A stretch of 64,000 nucleotides of DNA. Source: Methylonatrum kenyense (GTDB lineage Bacteria; Pseudomonadota; Gammaproteobacteria; Nitrococcales; Aquisalimonadaceae). Each line of letters opens with the position of its first letter. Positions within the stretch are counted from its first letter, which is position 1. The notes beneath the pieces are model-generated. The model did no database searches and was not told the origin of the DNA. It saw only the letters and a list, made by a program, of their open reading frames with translations. The stretch lies in NCBI RefSeq assembly GCF_023195885.1, contig NZ_JALPKO010000006.1, positions 62,001 through 126,000 on the forward strand. The letters are read 5' to 3'. The translations under genes and the position numbers were made by a program. Positions 9,297-17,988 of this stretch are shown here, in pieces.

Positions 9297-9916
9297 GCCA
9301 GATCGAACTGTGGCCGGCTTCGGATGGACCAGCGCTATGCGCCGGGGTTGACGAGGTCGGACGCGGGCCGCTGGTTGGCGCCGTGGTAGCGGCAGCCGTG
9401 ATTCTGGATCCGCGAAAGCCGATCAACGGGCTGACCGATTCGAAAAAGCTCAGCGCCCGGCGGCGGGACGTGCTGGCGGCCGAAATTCGTGATCGGGCCA
9501 TTGCCTGGAGCATTGCCGAGGCGAGCGCCGCGGAGGTCGACCAACTGAATATCCTGCATGCCTCGATGCTTGCCATGCGCCGTGCCGTGGGCACCTTGTC
9601 ACCGGCTGCGGAATCGGTCCTTGTGGATGGTAATCGTTGCCCGGACGGCCTGTCCTGTCCTGCGCGTGCGATCGTCGGCGGTGACGCCAGCGAACCGGCC
9701 ATCGGCGCGGCGTCAATACTGGCAAAGGTTCACCGGGACGCGCAGATGGACACCCTGCACACGTTTCATCCCGACTACGGCTTCGACCGCCATCGCGGCT
9801 ATCCCACGGCCCAGCATCTCGATGCCCTCCAGCGACTTGGTCCACTGGCCGAACACCGCCGATCCTTTCGCCCCGTCCGCGATCTAGTTCAGGGACAGCG
9901 GAACGTAAAACCTTAA
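9293..9916 (+). CDS. rnhB: Ribonuclease HII
   Basis: Cleaves the RNA strand of RNA/DNA hybrids and removes misincorporated ribonucleotides. 207 residues. The conserved acidic residues lie in [13 protein letters not shown] and in [14 protein letters not shown], with [14 protein letters not shown] near the C-terminus. The ATG overlaps the vestigial lpxB stop (ATGA). The stop codon at 9914-9916 lies inside an AT-rich GTTTTAC/GTTTAAC-type repeat. rnhB normally sits between lpxB and dnaE; here both junctions have been interrupted. Confidence 0.96.
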   Translation: MSQIELWPASDGPALCAGVDEVGRGPLVGAVVAAAVILDPRKPINGLTDSKKLSARRRDVLAAEIRDRAIAWSIAEASAAEVDQLNILHASMLAMRRAVGTLSPAAESVLVDGNRCPDGLSCPARAIVGGDASEPAIGAASILAKVHRDAQMDTLHTFHPDYGFDRHRGYPTAQHLDALQRLGPLAEHRRSFRPVRDLVQGQRNVKP

Positions 9917-9934
9917 ACGTAAAACGTTAAACGC
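9905..9934. repeat. AT-rich GTTTTAC/GTTTAAC heptamer repeat (short copy)
   Basis: A run of the units CGTAAAAC, CTTAAACG, TAAAACGT and TAAACG overlaps the rnhB stop codon and lies between the convergent rnhB and gnnB genes. A longer version with the shared stretch CGTAAAACCTTAAAC occurs at 25825-25905, again at the 3' end of a gene between convergent genes. A nearby dyad, GGTTAAAA/TTTTAACC at 9942-9959, overlaps the gnnB stop. Confidence 0.75.
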
Positions 9935-9943
9935 AAGAGAGGG

Positions 9944-11038
9944 TTAAAAAACACTTTTAACCGTTGACGTCACTTCGTCGATCTGCGCGTCGTTGAGTTC
10001 CGGGAATATCGGCAGCGACATGCAGCGGCGGGCGATGTCCTCCGTGACCGACAGCATCTGGCCCTTGCAGTCTTCCTTGAACACCTCCTGCTGGTGCAGG
10101 GGAACCGGATAGTAGACCGCACAACCGATCTGCTTTTCGCGCAGGGCCGCCAGGATGGTGTCGCGGCGGTCGGAAAGCAGCGTGTATTGATGATAGACGT
10201 GCTGCATGCCGGGTCGCTCCGACGGCACCACGACGCCCGGCAGTTCGCCGAGAGCCTCCGAATAGGCGTGCGCGGCACGACGACGACCGGCATTGAAACT
10301 GTCGATGTGCCGGAGTTTGGCGCGCAGGATCACCGCCTGCATTTCGTCCAGGCGGCTGTTGTAACCGATCACGTGGTGGTAATAGCGCTCGCGGCTGCCG
10401 TGATTCCGGTAGACCTTCAATTCCTCGGCAATGGCATCCGAGTTGGTTGATACCAGCCCCCCATCGCCGTAGCAGCCAAGGTTCTTGCTGGGGAAGAAGC
10501 TGTGGCAACCGGCGATCCCGAAGGCCCCGGTCTGCACGCCATCGACCGTCGCGCCGAAGGACTGTGCGCAGTCCTCAATCAGCAGCAGGCCGTTGTCGTA
10601 GGCCAGTTGCTGCAATGGCGTGATCTCGGCAGGGTGGCCGAACAGGTGGACCGGCAGGATCGCGCGTGTGCGTTCGGTGATCGCCTGCCGCACCAGATCC
10701 GGATCGAGATTCATGGTGTCCGGCTCGATATCCACGAAAACCGGTGTCGCGCCGACGTATCGGATCGCCTCGGCGGTTGCAATAAACGTGAAGGGACTGG
10801 TGATGACCTCGTCACCGGCACCTATGCCGGCGGCACGCAGCGCCAGGTGCAAGGCGTCGGTGCCGGAGGCGCAGGCCACGGCGTGCTTCACGCCCAGATA
10901 ATCGGCCGTTTCCTGCTCGAAGGCCTGGACATTCGGCCCAAGAATGAACTGGGCGCCGTCCAGCACCTTCGACAATTCGCGTTCGATTTCCTCGCGGATG
11001 AGCGGGTATTGTGCGGTGAGATCCACCATTGGAATCAT
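9944..11038 (-). CDS. gnnB: DegT/DnrJ/EryC1 aminotransferase, GnnB-like (UDP-GlcNAc 3-aminotransferase)
   Basis: PLP-dependent sugar nucleotide aminotransferase, 364 residues. PLP-binding landmarks are IEDCAQSFGA and the Schiff-base lysine K185 in FFPSKNLGCYGDGG. Such enzymes convert a 3-keto-UDP-GlcNAc to the 3-amino sugar. The family alone cannot separate GnnB (lipid A) from WbpE/WlbC (O-antigen). The order lpxA2-gnnA-gnnB on the same strand, and the lack of a UDP-glucose dehydrogenase or N-acetyltransferase, favour GnnB. ATG start with GAGGA upstream. A 276-bp inverted-repeat element separates it from gnnA. Family 0.95; the specific role is inferred. Confidence 0.8.
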   Translation of the reverse strand: MIPMVDLTAQYPLIREEIERELSKVLDGAQFILGPNVQAFEQETADYLGVKHAVACASGTDALHLALRAAGIGAGDEVITSPFTFIATAEAIRYVGATPVFVDIEPDTMNLDPDLVRQAITERTRAILPVHLFGHPAEITPLQQLAYDNGLLLIEDCAQSFGATVDGVQTGAFGIAGCHSFFPSKNLGCYGDGGLVSTNSDAIAEELKVYRNHGSRERYYHHVIGYNSRLDEMQAVILRAKLRHIDSFNAGRRRAAHAYSEALGELPGVVVPSERPGMQHVYHQYTLLSDRRDTILAALREKQIGCAVYYPVPLHQQEVFKEDCKGQMLSVTEDIARRCMSLPIFPELNDAQIDEVTSTVKSVF

Positions 11039-11069
11039 CTGATTGGTCCTCGGGAAGACGTTAATTCAT

Positions 11070-11345
11070 TAAGGAAACGCTGATTTACTCCCGCGTCTGC
11101 GTTGGAGTCCGCATTTTTTCCGAGGCAAGGCGCGCTGCGCAGCGCCGCAGTCATTCTGCGGTCACGCAGCGCAACACAGCAATCGGGAAAAATGCGGCCC
11201 AACCCGAAGGGCCCGGCCGGTTTTGGCCCCTGGCGGCGTTGCGCCACCGGCCCGGTAGCTCAAGCTACCGAACCGGCACCGCGCCTTGCCAGATGACCAA
11301 AACCGGTCTCGGGCGCAGGCGCGGGAATAAATCAGCGTTTCCTTA
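11070..11345. mobile_element. Small inverted-repeat element (MITE-like), full copy inside the gnn cassette
   Basis: 276 bp with no coding potential. The left end reads TAAGGAAACGCTGATTTA and the right end is its exact inverse; about 32 bp of the termini pair with two mismatches. TA flanks both ends, consistent with duplication of a TA target. The interior contains stem-forming pairs (GGTAGCTC/GAGCTACC-like core; CCGGTTTTGG/CCAAAACCGG). The right-hand TA plus A is the TAA stop codon of gnnA (11343-11345). A near-identical copy lies at 51673-51947. Confidence 0.88.
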
Positions 11346-12326
11346 TCTCATTCGCGTGTCAGCGCTGGCCATGATCCTGTCCAGCATCGGATTGCTGCGC
11401 AGCAGGCGGCCGATCTCCATGGCCGTCTGCAGGGCCTGCAGCCCATCCTCGCCGCTAACGATGGGCCTTGAACCCTGCTGCACGCTGTCGAGAAAGGCTT
11501 CGATTTCGGTCAGCAGGGCATCTCCTGCCTCGAAGCTGACCTGTTCGGATTCGATATTGGGGATGCCGGGATGCTGTTCCCCGTCGCCGGTCCTCCGGAT
11601 GTCCAGCGAGCGAGCCTGGAAATCCAGCGCTATGTAGCCGCTTTGCTGGAACAGGCGCATCTTGCGTTCACTCTTCTGGCTCACCCGGCTCGCGGTGACA
11701 TTGGCGACACAGCCGTTCTCGAATTGCAGCCGTGCGTTGGCAATGTCGATGTCGTTCGAGATCACCGGCACGCCGTTGGCATCGATTCTCTGCACTGGCT
11801 GGCCGACGAGGGTCAGAATGATGTCGATGTCGTGAATCATCAGATCCAGCACCACACTGACGTCGGCACCACGCGGGTTGAACGGCGCCAGGCGGTGCGA
11901 CTCGATGAACAGCGGCGTCTCGATCCGGTCGGAGAGTGCCTGCACGGCGGGGTTGAAGCGCTCCAGATGGCCGACCTGCAGGCGCAAGTCCCGTTCGGCG
12001 GCCGTGTCCACCAGTTGCCGCGCCTCGTCCAGCGTGGCAGTGATGGGTTTCTCCACCAGCACATGGATCCCGGCGCGCAGCATGTCCAGGGCCACGGCAT
12101 GGTGCAGTCGGGTGGGTACCACCACGCTAACCACATCCACGCGACCGACCAGGTTCCGGTGGTCGGTCAGCGCCTCGCAGCCAAGTTCGGTAGCGACGCT
12201 GGCAGCCCGTTCGCCATCCCTGTCGACCACCGCGACCAGATCGGACTCGGGCAGGGCCGCATACTTCTGGGCGTGAAAACGACCCAGGTAGCCGGCGCCG
12301 ATCACCGCTGCGCGCAACTTGCTCAT
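11343..12326 (-). CDS. gnnA: Gfo/Idh/MocA oxidoreductase, GnnA-like (UDP-GlcNAc 3-dehydrogenase)
   Basis: NAD(P)-dependent dehydrogenase, 327 residues, predicted to oxidise the 3-OH of UDP-GlcNAc to a ketone for GnnB. The N-terminal Rossmann motif is VIGAGYLGRFHAQKY and the Gfo/Idh signature VLVEKPITAT includes the conserved EKP lysine; a C-terminal substrate domain follows. Its ATG overlaps the stop of lpxA2 (ATGA), so the two are translationally coupled. That physical link is the main reason for calling it GnnA rather than an O-antigen WbpB/WlbA enzyme. Its stop codon is supplied by the terminus of an inverted-repeat element. Confidence 0.82.
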   Translation of the reverse strand: MSKLRAAVIGAGYLGRFHAQKYAALPESDLVAVVDRDGERAASVATELGCEALTDHRNLVGRVDVVSVVVPTRLHHAVALDMLRAGIHVLVEKPITATLDEARQLVDTAAERDLRLQVGHLERFNPAVQALSDRIETPLFIESHRLAPFNPRGADVSVVLDLMIHDIDIILTLVGQPVQRIDANGVPVISNDIDIANARLQFENGCVANVTASRVSQKSERKMRLFQQSGYIALDFQARSLDIRRTGDGEQHPGIPNIESEQVSFEAGDALLTEIEAFLDSVQQGSRPIVSGEDGLQALQTAMEIGRLLRSNPMLDRIMASADTRMR

Positions 12327-13102
12327 CGGGTAATGCCTCGTTTACTGGTTCGTATGAAATCAAGCAGATCGCGGATCGGCTGGCTCTGAAGACCCGCATT
12401 CGCTTCGATGGCGGCGAGCGCCTCGTTCAGCCGCAGGCCGTCTCGAAACAGCAGCCGGTATGCCGTGCGGATCTGCCGAATGATGTCCGCCTCGAAGCCA
12501 TGACGCTGGAGCCCGCGCCGATTGACGCCATACAGCCGGGCGTGATTGCCGGATGCCATGGCGTAGGGCGGAATATCCATCGGCGCCATGGTGCCGCCGC
12601 CGAGCATGGCGTAGGCGCCGATGCGGGCGAACTGGTGCACCGCGCACAGGCCGGCAATGTTGACATGATCACCGACGCTGACGTGACCGGCCAGGGTGGC
12701 GGCGTTCGCCATCGTGATGTGATTGCCAAGCACGCAGTCATGGCCTACATGGCTGTACGCCATCAGGTAATTGTCGTTGCCCAGCCGGGTTACGTGATTT
12801 TCCTTGGTGGTTGCCCGGTGGATGGTCACGAACTCGCGCAATACATTGTCGTTACCGATCTCCAGCCGCGTGGGCTCACCCTCGTACGCCCGGTCCTGGG
12901 GCGGCGTGCCAAGCACGCAGTGTGGCCCGATCCGGTTGTTCGAGCCGATTTGCATCGGCCCTTCCAGCACTGCGTGGGCACCGACGCTGCAGCCATCACC
13001 GAGTTCCACATCAGCGCCGATCACGGCGCCAGCGGCGATGATGACGGAGTCGCCTAGAATCGCTCCAGGGTGTACGGTTGCGGTCTCGTGAATGGTCGGC
13101 AA
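12323..13102 (-). CDS. lpxA2: Second LpxA-type acyltransferase, probable UDP-GlcNAc3N N-acyltransferase
   Basis: 259-residue LpxA paralogue with the full left-handed beta-helix and C-terminal helical domain. The catalytic His is H121 in HVGHDC; LAGHVSVGD and VHQF are also conserved. The residue matching the E. coli Gly173 chain-length ruler is Gly169 (MLGGGT), unlike Met167 in the canonical LpxA of this genome. TTG start (MPTIHETATVHPGA) with no strong ribosome site. It heads a minus-strand cassette with gnnA (4-base overlap) and gnnB, which suggests it N-acylates the 3-amino sugar. Divergent from dnaE by 188 bp. LpxA fold is certain; substrate is inferred from context. Confidence 0.88.
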   Translation of the reverse strand: MPTIHETATVHPGAILGDSVIIAAGAVIGADVELGDGCSVGAHAVLEGPMQIGSNNRIGPHCVLGTPPQDRAYEGEPTRLEIGNDNVLREFVTIHRATTKENHVTRLGNDNYLMAYSHVGHDCVLGNHITMANAATLAGHVSVGDHVNIAGLCAVHQFARIGAYAMLGGGTMAPMDIPPYAMASGNHARLYGVNRRGLQRHGFEADIIRQIRTAYRLLFRDGLRLNEALAAIEANAGLQSQPIRDLLDFIRTSKRGITR

Positions 13103-13290
13103 TGGGCGGTACCGGTCTGCTGCGGATCACTGCCCGGCCACTTGCCGGACACGGACTCTGAGGCGCGATACCGTGGATCACGGTGGCGCCGTTGTTTCGA
13201 CGCGTTGGCCTCAACCGGGACCATTTCAGCCATGCAAAATGCGGCCCCGAACGTGCCGAAGGATGAAGCAAGCCCAGATCGAAGTCGAGC

Positions 13291-16200
13291 ATGAACCAGA
13301 CCTTTGTCCACCTGAATCTGCATACCGAGTTCTCACTGGTCGACGGAATCGTCCGCATTCGGCCGTTGATGCAGGCCGTTGCCAAGCATGGCATGCCGGC
13401 GGTGGCAATGACCGATCAGTGCAATCTGTTTGGCATGGTCAAATTCTACAAGACGGCGCTTGCCGCCGGGGTCAAGCCACTGATCGGGGCCGATCTCTGG
13501 ATCGAGGACCAGGCCAGCCAGCAGGGTCGCAGCCGGATCACGCTGCTGGTCAGGACCACTGCCGGCTATACCAGCCTGACGCGGCTGATTTCCCGCAGTT
13601 ATCTGGAGGGCCAGCATGGCGACGTACCGTTGCTGGCCCGGGACTGGCTGGAACAGGATCGCGAGGGTCTGATCGTTCTGTCCGGCGGGCGCGAAGGTGA
13701 TGTCGGCCAAGCCCTGCTGGCGGACGATCCGGCAACCGCTCGGGAACGCCTGACCTGGTGGTGCGAGTTGTTTCCCGGCGACTACTATCTGGAATTGCAG
13801 CGCACCGGACGTCCCGGCGACGAAGAACATGTCCATGCCGCCGTCATGCTGGCTGCCGAGACCGACGCCCCGGTGGTCGCGACCAATGCCGTGCGCTTCC
13901 TCTCCGCCGAGGACTTCGAGGCCCATGAGGCCCGCGTCTGTATCCATGACGGCCGAACCCTGGCCGATCCGCGCCGACCGCGCCAGTTCAGCGAGGAGCA
14001 GTATCTGCGTTCGCCGGAGGAGATGGTGGCGTTGTTCAGCGATCTGCCGGAGGCGATCGAGAACACGGTGCAGATTGCCCGACGCTGCAATCTGGAAATC
14101 AGCCTGGGCGAGAACGTGCTGCCCGATTTTCCGATCCCGGCGGGGCTTAGCGAGGCGGATTATCTGCGGCAGGAGGCCCTGGCCGGTCTGGAACGGCGTC
14201 TGCAGCAGTTGCAGGCGCTGAAGGACGCGCCGCCGGTGGATCGTGAACGCTACGTCGAGCGGCTGGAGAGAGAACTGGACGTCATCGTGCAGATGGGGTT
14301 CCCGGGTTACTTCCTGATCGTCGCCGACTTCATTCGCTGGGCCAAGCAGAACGACATCCCGGTCGGCCCGGGGCGTGGCTCCGGCGCCGGTTCCCTGGTG
14401 GCGTTTTCGCTCGACATTACTGACCTTGACCCATTGCGTTACGACCTACTGTTCGAGCGGTTTCTCAACCCGGAACGGGTCTCGATGCCGGATTTCGATA
14501 TCGACTTCTGCATGGAAGGGCGGGATCGGGTGATCGACTATGTGGCGGAAAAATACGGCCGCGAGAAGGTGTCGCAGATTGCGACCCACGGCACCATGGC
14601 GGCCCGGGCCGTGGTCCGGGACGTCGGCCGTGTACTGGGTCATCCCTACGGCATGGTCGACCGGATCGCCAAGCTGATTCCCTTCGAGATCGGCATGACC
14701 CTGGAGAAGGCCCTGGAACAGGAGCCGGACCTCAAGGCGCAATACGACGACGACGAGGAAATCAACACGCTGCTCGATCTGGCGATGAAGCTCGAGGGGC
14801 TGTCGCGCAACGTCGGCAAGCATGCCGGCGGGGTGGTGATCTCGCCCACCGAACTCACCGATTTCTCGCCACTGTACTGCGAGCCGGGTGGCGCCTCGCT
14901 GACCACGCAGTACGACAAGGACGATGTCGAAGAGGTCGGGCTGGTAAAGTTCGACTTCCTCGGCCTGCGCACCCTGACCATCATCGACTGGACCGTGAAG
15001 GCGGTGAACGCGATCCGCTCCGGGCAGGGCGAGACGGCGCTGGATATCGCCACCATTCCGCTGGACGACAGGCCAACCTTCGAACTGCTCAAGCGTTGCG
15101 GCACAACGGCCGTATTCCAGCTGGAATCCCGTGGCATGAAGGACCTGATCCGGCGCCTGCAGCCCGACAGTTTCGAGGACATCATCGCGCTGGTCGCGTT
15201 GTTTCGCCCCGGGCCGCTGCAATCCGGCATGGTCGACGATTTCATCGACCGCAAACAGGGCCGGGCACGGCTCGCCTATCCGACCCCGGAGCTGCATCAC
15301 GCCGACCTGGAACCGGTGCTGAAACCGACCTATGGCGTGATCCTGTATCAGGAGCAGGTGCAGCGTATCGCCCAGGTGTTGGCCGGCTATTCCCTTGGCG
15401 GCGCTGACCTGCTGCGGCGCGCGATGGGCAAGAAGAAACCGGAGGAAATGGCCAAGCAGCGGGCGATTTTCCTCAAGGGTGCCACCGAAAACGGGCTCGG
15501 CGAGGAGCACGCGGCGGGCATCTTCGACCTGATGGAGAAGTTCGCCGGCTACGGCTTCAACAAGTCCCACTCCGCGGCATATGCGCTGCTGTCCTACCAG
15601 ACTGCCTGGCTGAAAACCCATTATCCGGCACCGTTCATGGCCGCCGTGCTGTCCTCGGACATGGACAACACAGACAAGGTGGTCACCCTGATTGAGGAAT
15701 GCCGGGACATGGGCCTGACCGTGGCGCCGCCGGATGTGAATCGCTCCGGTTTCCGCTTCCGTGCCGCCGATGAATCGACCGTCATCTACGGTATGGGGGC
15801 GGTCAAGGGCGTCGGCCAGGGTGTGATCGAGGCCATGGTGGAGGAACGCGAGTCCCGGGGTGCGTTCGGCAGCCTGTATGACCTGTGCCGGCGGCTCGAT
15901 GGACGGCGTCTCAACCGGCGGGTGCTGGAGGCGCTGGTGCGCGCCGGTTGCATGGATTCCATCGGTCCGAATCGCGCCACCCTGATGGCCACCATCGCGC
16001 CGGCGCTGAAGGCCGCCGAGCAGCAATCCCGGGATGCGGCGCTGGGTCAGAACGACATGTTCGGTCTGGCCGAACCGGCCGGCGATGCCGCCCAGCAGGG
16101 GCCGACCGTCGAGCCGTTGCCGGAGTGGGAGGACGACGAGCGGCTGCAGGCGGAAAAGGAAACCCTTGGCCTGTATCTGACCGGGCATCCGATCAGTCGC

Positions 16201-16800
16201 TATGAGGCCGAGCTGGAACGCGTGGTCAGCGGCCGTATCAGTGGACTCGTGGCCGGTGCCTCGCCGGCCGAGAGTGGCGGCCGTGGCAATGAACGCCGGG
16301 TGGTGGCCGCCGGTCTGGTCATGTCCATGCGGGTTCGCAACACGCAGTCCGGCAATCGCATCGCCATGCTGGTGCTGGATGACCGTACCGGCCGCATCGA
16401 GGTCACCCTGTTCACCGAGGCCTACCGCAAGTTCGGTCACCTGATCAGCAAGGATCGCCTGCTGGTGGTGGAGGGCAACCTGGGCTATGACGATTTCTCC
16501 GACGGCTGGCGCATCAATGCCGACCGGGTGCTGGATATCGGCGAGGTACGGGAGGCCTACGCCCGCCGTCTGGTGATGCGCGTGTCCGCGCCCGCGTTTG
16601 CCAATGGGGCGGTAGAGTCACTGCGCTCGGCGCTGACGCCGTTTCGTGATGGCGCCTGTCCTGTCTGGCTGGAATACCAGGGCGAGACGGCTTCGGCGGT
16701 GCTGCGGCTTGGTGATGACTGGCGGGTGCGGCCGTCCGATGAATTGCTGCAGCGGCTGACGGCACTCGGTGGTGACGACGCGGTGCGGGTCGAGTACTAG
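13291..16800 (+). CDS. dnaE: DNA polymerase III subunit alpha
   Basis: Replicative polymerase catalytic subunit, 1169 residues, close to the E. coli length. The N-terminal PHP domain begins FVHLNLHTEFSLVDG. The polymerase core has GPGRGSGAGSLV and the catalytic aspartates in MPDFDIDF, then GFNKSHSAAYALLSYQTAW. A helix-hairpin-helix and an OB-fold (from about residue 1000, LDDRTGRIEVTLF) precede the C-terminal tau-binding region. The TAG stop is the TA of a decayed inverted-repeat element. rnhB usually lies immediately upstream; here the gnn cassette intervenes in opposite orientation. Confidence 0.98.
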   Translation: MNQTFVHLNLHTEFSLVDGIVRIRPLMQAVAKHGMPAVAMTDQCNLFGMVKFYKTALAAGVKPLIGADLWIEDQASQQGRSRITLLVRTTAGYTSLTRLISRSYLEGQHGDVPLLARDWLEQDREGLIVLSGGREGDVGQALLADDPATARERLTWWCELFPGDYYLELQRTGRPGDEEHVHAAVMLAAETDAPVVATNAVRFLSAEDFEAHEARVCIHDGRTLADPRRPRQFSEEQYLRSPEEMVALFSDLPEAIENTVQIARRCNLEISLGENVLPDFPIPAGLSEADYLRQEALAGLERRLQQLQALKDAPPVDRERYVERLERELDVIVQMGFPGYFLIVADFIRWAKQNDIPVGPGRGSGAGSLVAFSLDITDLDPLRYDLLFERFLNPERVSMPDFDIDFCMEGRDRVIDYVAEKYGREKVSQIATHGTMAARAVVRDVGRVLGHPYGMVDRIAKLIPFEIGMTLEKALEQEPDLKAQYDDDEEINTLLDLAMKLEGLSRNVGKHAGGVVISPTELTDFSPLYCEPGGASLTTQYDKDDVEEVGLVKFDFLGLRTLTIIDWTVKAVNAIRSGQGETALDIATIPLDDRPTFELLKRCGTTAVFQLESRGMKDLIRRLQPDSFEDIIALVALFRPGPLQSGMVDDFIDRKQGRARLAYPTPELHHADLEPVLKPTYGVILYQEQVQRIAQVLAGYSLGGADLLRRAMGKKKPEEMAKQRAIFLKGATENGLGEEHAAGIFDLMEKFAGYGFNKSHSAAYALLSYQTAWLKTHYPAPFMAAVLSSDMDNTDKVVTLIEECRDMGLTVAPPDVNRSGFRFRAADESTVIYGMGAVKGVGQGVIEAMVEERESRGAFGSLYDLCRRLDGRRLNRRVLEALVRAGCMDSIGPNRATLMATIAPALKAAEQQSRDAALGQNDMFGLAEPAGDAAQQGPTVEPLPEWEDDERLQAEKETLGLYLTGHPISRYEAELERVVSGRISGLVAGASPAESGGRGNERRVVAAGLVMSMRVRNTQSGNRIAMLVLDDRTGRIEVTLFTEAYRKFGHLISKDRLLVVEGNLGYDDFSDGWRINADRVLDIGEVREAYARRLVMRVSAPAFANGAVESLRSALTPFRDGACPVWLEYQGETASAVLRLGDDWRVRPSDELLQRLTALGGDDAVRVEY

Positions 16801-16902
16801 GTAAACACGGGCCTGGTAGTGCGCCTGCGCTGAACTCGGGCATTGCCAGATGACCAGAACCGGTCTAGGGCACAGACCCGCGAATGAATCCGTGTTTCCT
16901 TG
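16798..16902. mobile_element. Short degenerate copy of the inverted-repeat element
   Basis: Left end TAGGTAAACACGG overlaps the dnaE stop codon. The right end, CCGTGTTTCCTTG, is the matching inverse. The interior retains GCCAGATGACCAGAACCGGTC, matching the right half of the full copies, with the left half deleted. About 105 bp, no coding capacity. Confidence 0.75.
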
Positions 16903-17000
16903 GACTGCTTGCCAGATCATGGGCGGGTGGCTACGGTAACGGCCTGTCGTCCGGCCGCGGTCTGTGACGGACCGTGAAAATTGTTTTAATGGCGCTCGCT

Positions 17001-17957
17001 ATGAATCTGAATTTCCTCGATTTCGAACGTCCCATCGCCGAGCTGGAGGCAAAGATTGACGAGCTTCGGTTCGTCGGCGATGACAACGATCTAAATATTC
17101 ACGAGGAAATCCAGCGCCTGCGCGACAAGAGCGACAGCCTTACCGCCGAGATTTTCGGGCGCCTTACGGCATGGCAGATCGCCCAGCTTGCGCGGCATCC
17201 GCAGCGACCCTACACGCTCGACTATCTGCAGCGGCTGGTCACCGAGTTTCACGAACTGCATGGCGATCGTGCCTTTGCCGACGACCCGGCGATCGTCGGC
17301 GGTATTGGCCGGCTCGACGGTCGGCCGGTGATGCTCATCGGTCACCAGAAGGGGCGCGATACCCGAGAGAAGATCCGACGGAATTTCGGCATGCCGCGAC
17401 CGGAGGGTTACCGGAAGGCCCTGCGGCTGATGCAGACCGCGGAACGGTTCGGCCTGCCGATTCTGACCTTTATCGACACCCCTGGGGCTTACCCGGGGGT
17501 CGGCGCCGAGGAGCGAGGCCAGAGCGAGGCCATCGCGCGAAATCTCCAGGTCATGGCAAGCCTGAAGGTGCCGGTGATCTGCACCGTGATCGGCGAGGGT
17601 GGCTCCGGCGGTGCGCTGGCCATCGGCGTCGGGGATCGCCTGAACATGCTCAGCTACAGCACCTACGCCGTGATTTCGCCCGAGGGCTGCGCCTCGATTC
17701 TCTGGAAAAGCGCGGAGCGTGCCCAGGATGCCGCGGAGGCCATGGGCATTACCGCACCAAGGCTCAAGGAACTCGGACTCGTCGACGAGGTTCTGGAAGA
17801 GCCGCTAGGAGGCGCGCACCGGGACGTGGATGCCATGGGCGAAACGCTCAAGTCGCGATTGCGTCGCCAGCTGGCCGTGATCGAGGCCGAGGGAACCGAC
17901 CGCATGCTGGAACGGCGTTACGAGCGACTCGTTTCGGTCGGCAACTGGAAAGAGTAG
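17001..17957 (+). CDS. accA: Acetyl-CoA carboxylase carboxyltransferase subunit alpha
   Basis: Alpha subunit of the carboxyltransferase that makes malonyl-CoA for fatty acid synthesis, working with AccD. 318 residues. I chose the ATG at 17001 because [19 protein letters not shown] aligns with AccA N-termini; an in-frame GTG at 16974 adds nine non-family residues. Conserved stretches include [25 protein letters not shown] and [16 protein letters not shown], the oxyanion-hole glycines. Standard position downstream of dnaE. Confidence 0.97.
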   Translation: MNLNFLDFERPIAELEAKIDELRFVGDDNDLNIHEEIQRLRDKSDSLTAEIFGRLTAWQIAQLARHPQRPYTLDYLQRLVTEFHELHGDRAFADDPAIVGGIGRLDGRPVMLIGHQKGRDTREKIRRNFGMPRPEGYRKALRLMQTAERFGLPILTFIDTPGAYPGVGAEERGQSEAIARNLQVMASLKVPVICTVIGEGGSGGALAIGVGDRLNMLSYSTYAVISPEGCASILWKSAERAQDAAEAMGITAPRLKELGLVDEVLEEPLGGAHRDVDAMGETLKSRLRRQLAVIEAEGTDRMLERRYERLVSVGNWKE

Positions 17958-17988
17958 GGCGCCGCTTGCCGGCGTGCCAGTGAACGCC

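Noticed and set aside
9944-12326. GnnA/GnnB-like pair as O-antigen WbpB/WbpE (diacetamido-uronic acid pathway)
   Set aside because: Not excluded, but no UDP-GlcNAc 6-dehydrogenase, N-acetyltransferase, epimerase or glycosyltransferase genes accompany the pair, and the gene coupled to it is a complete LpxA paralogue.
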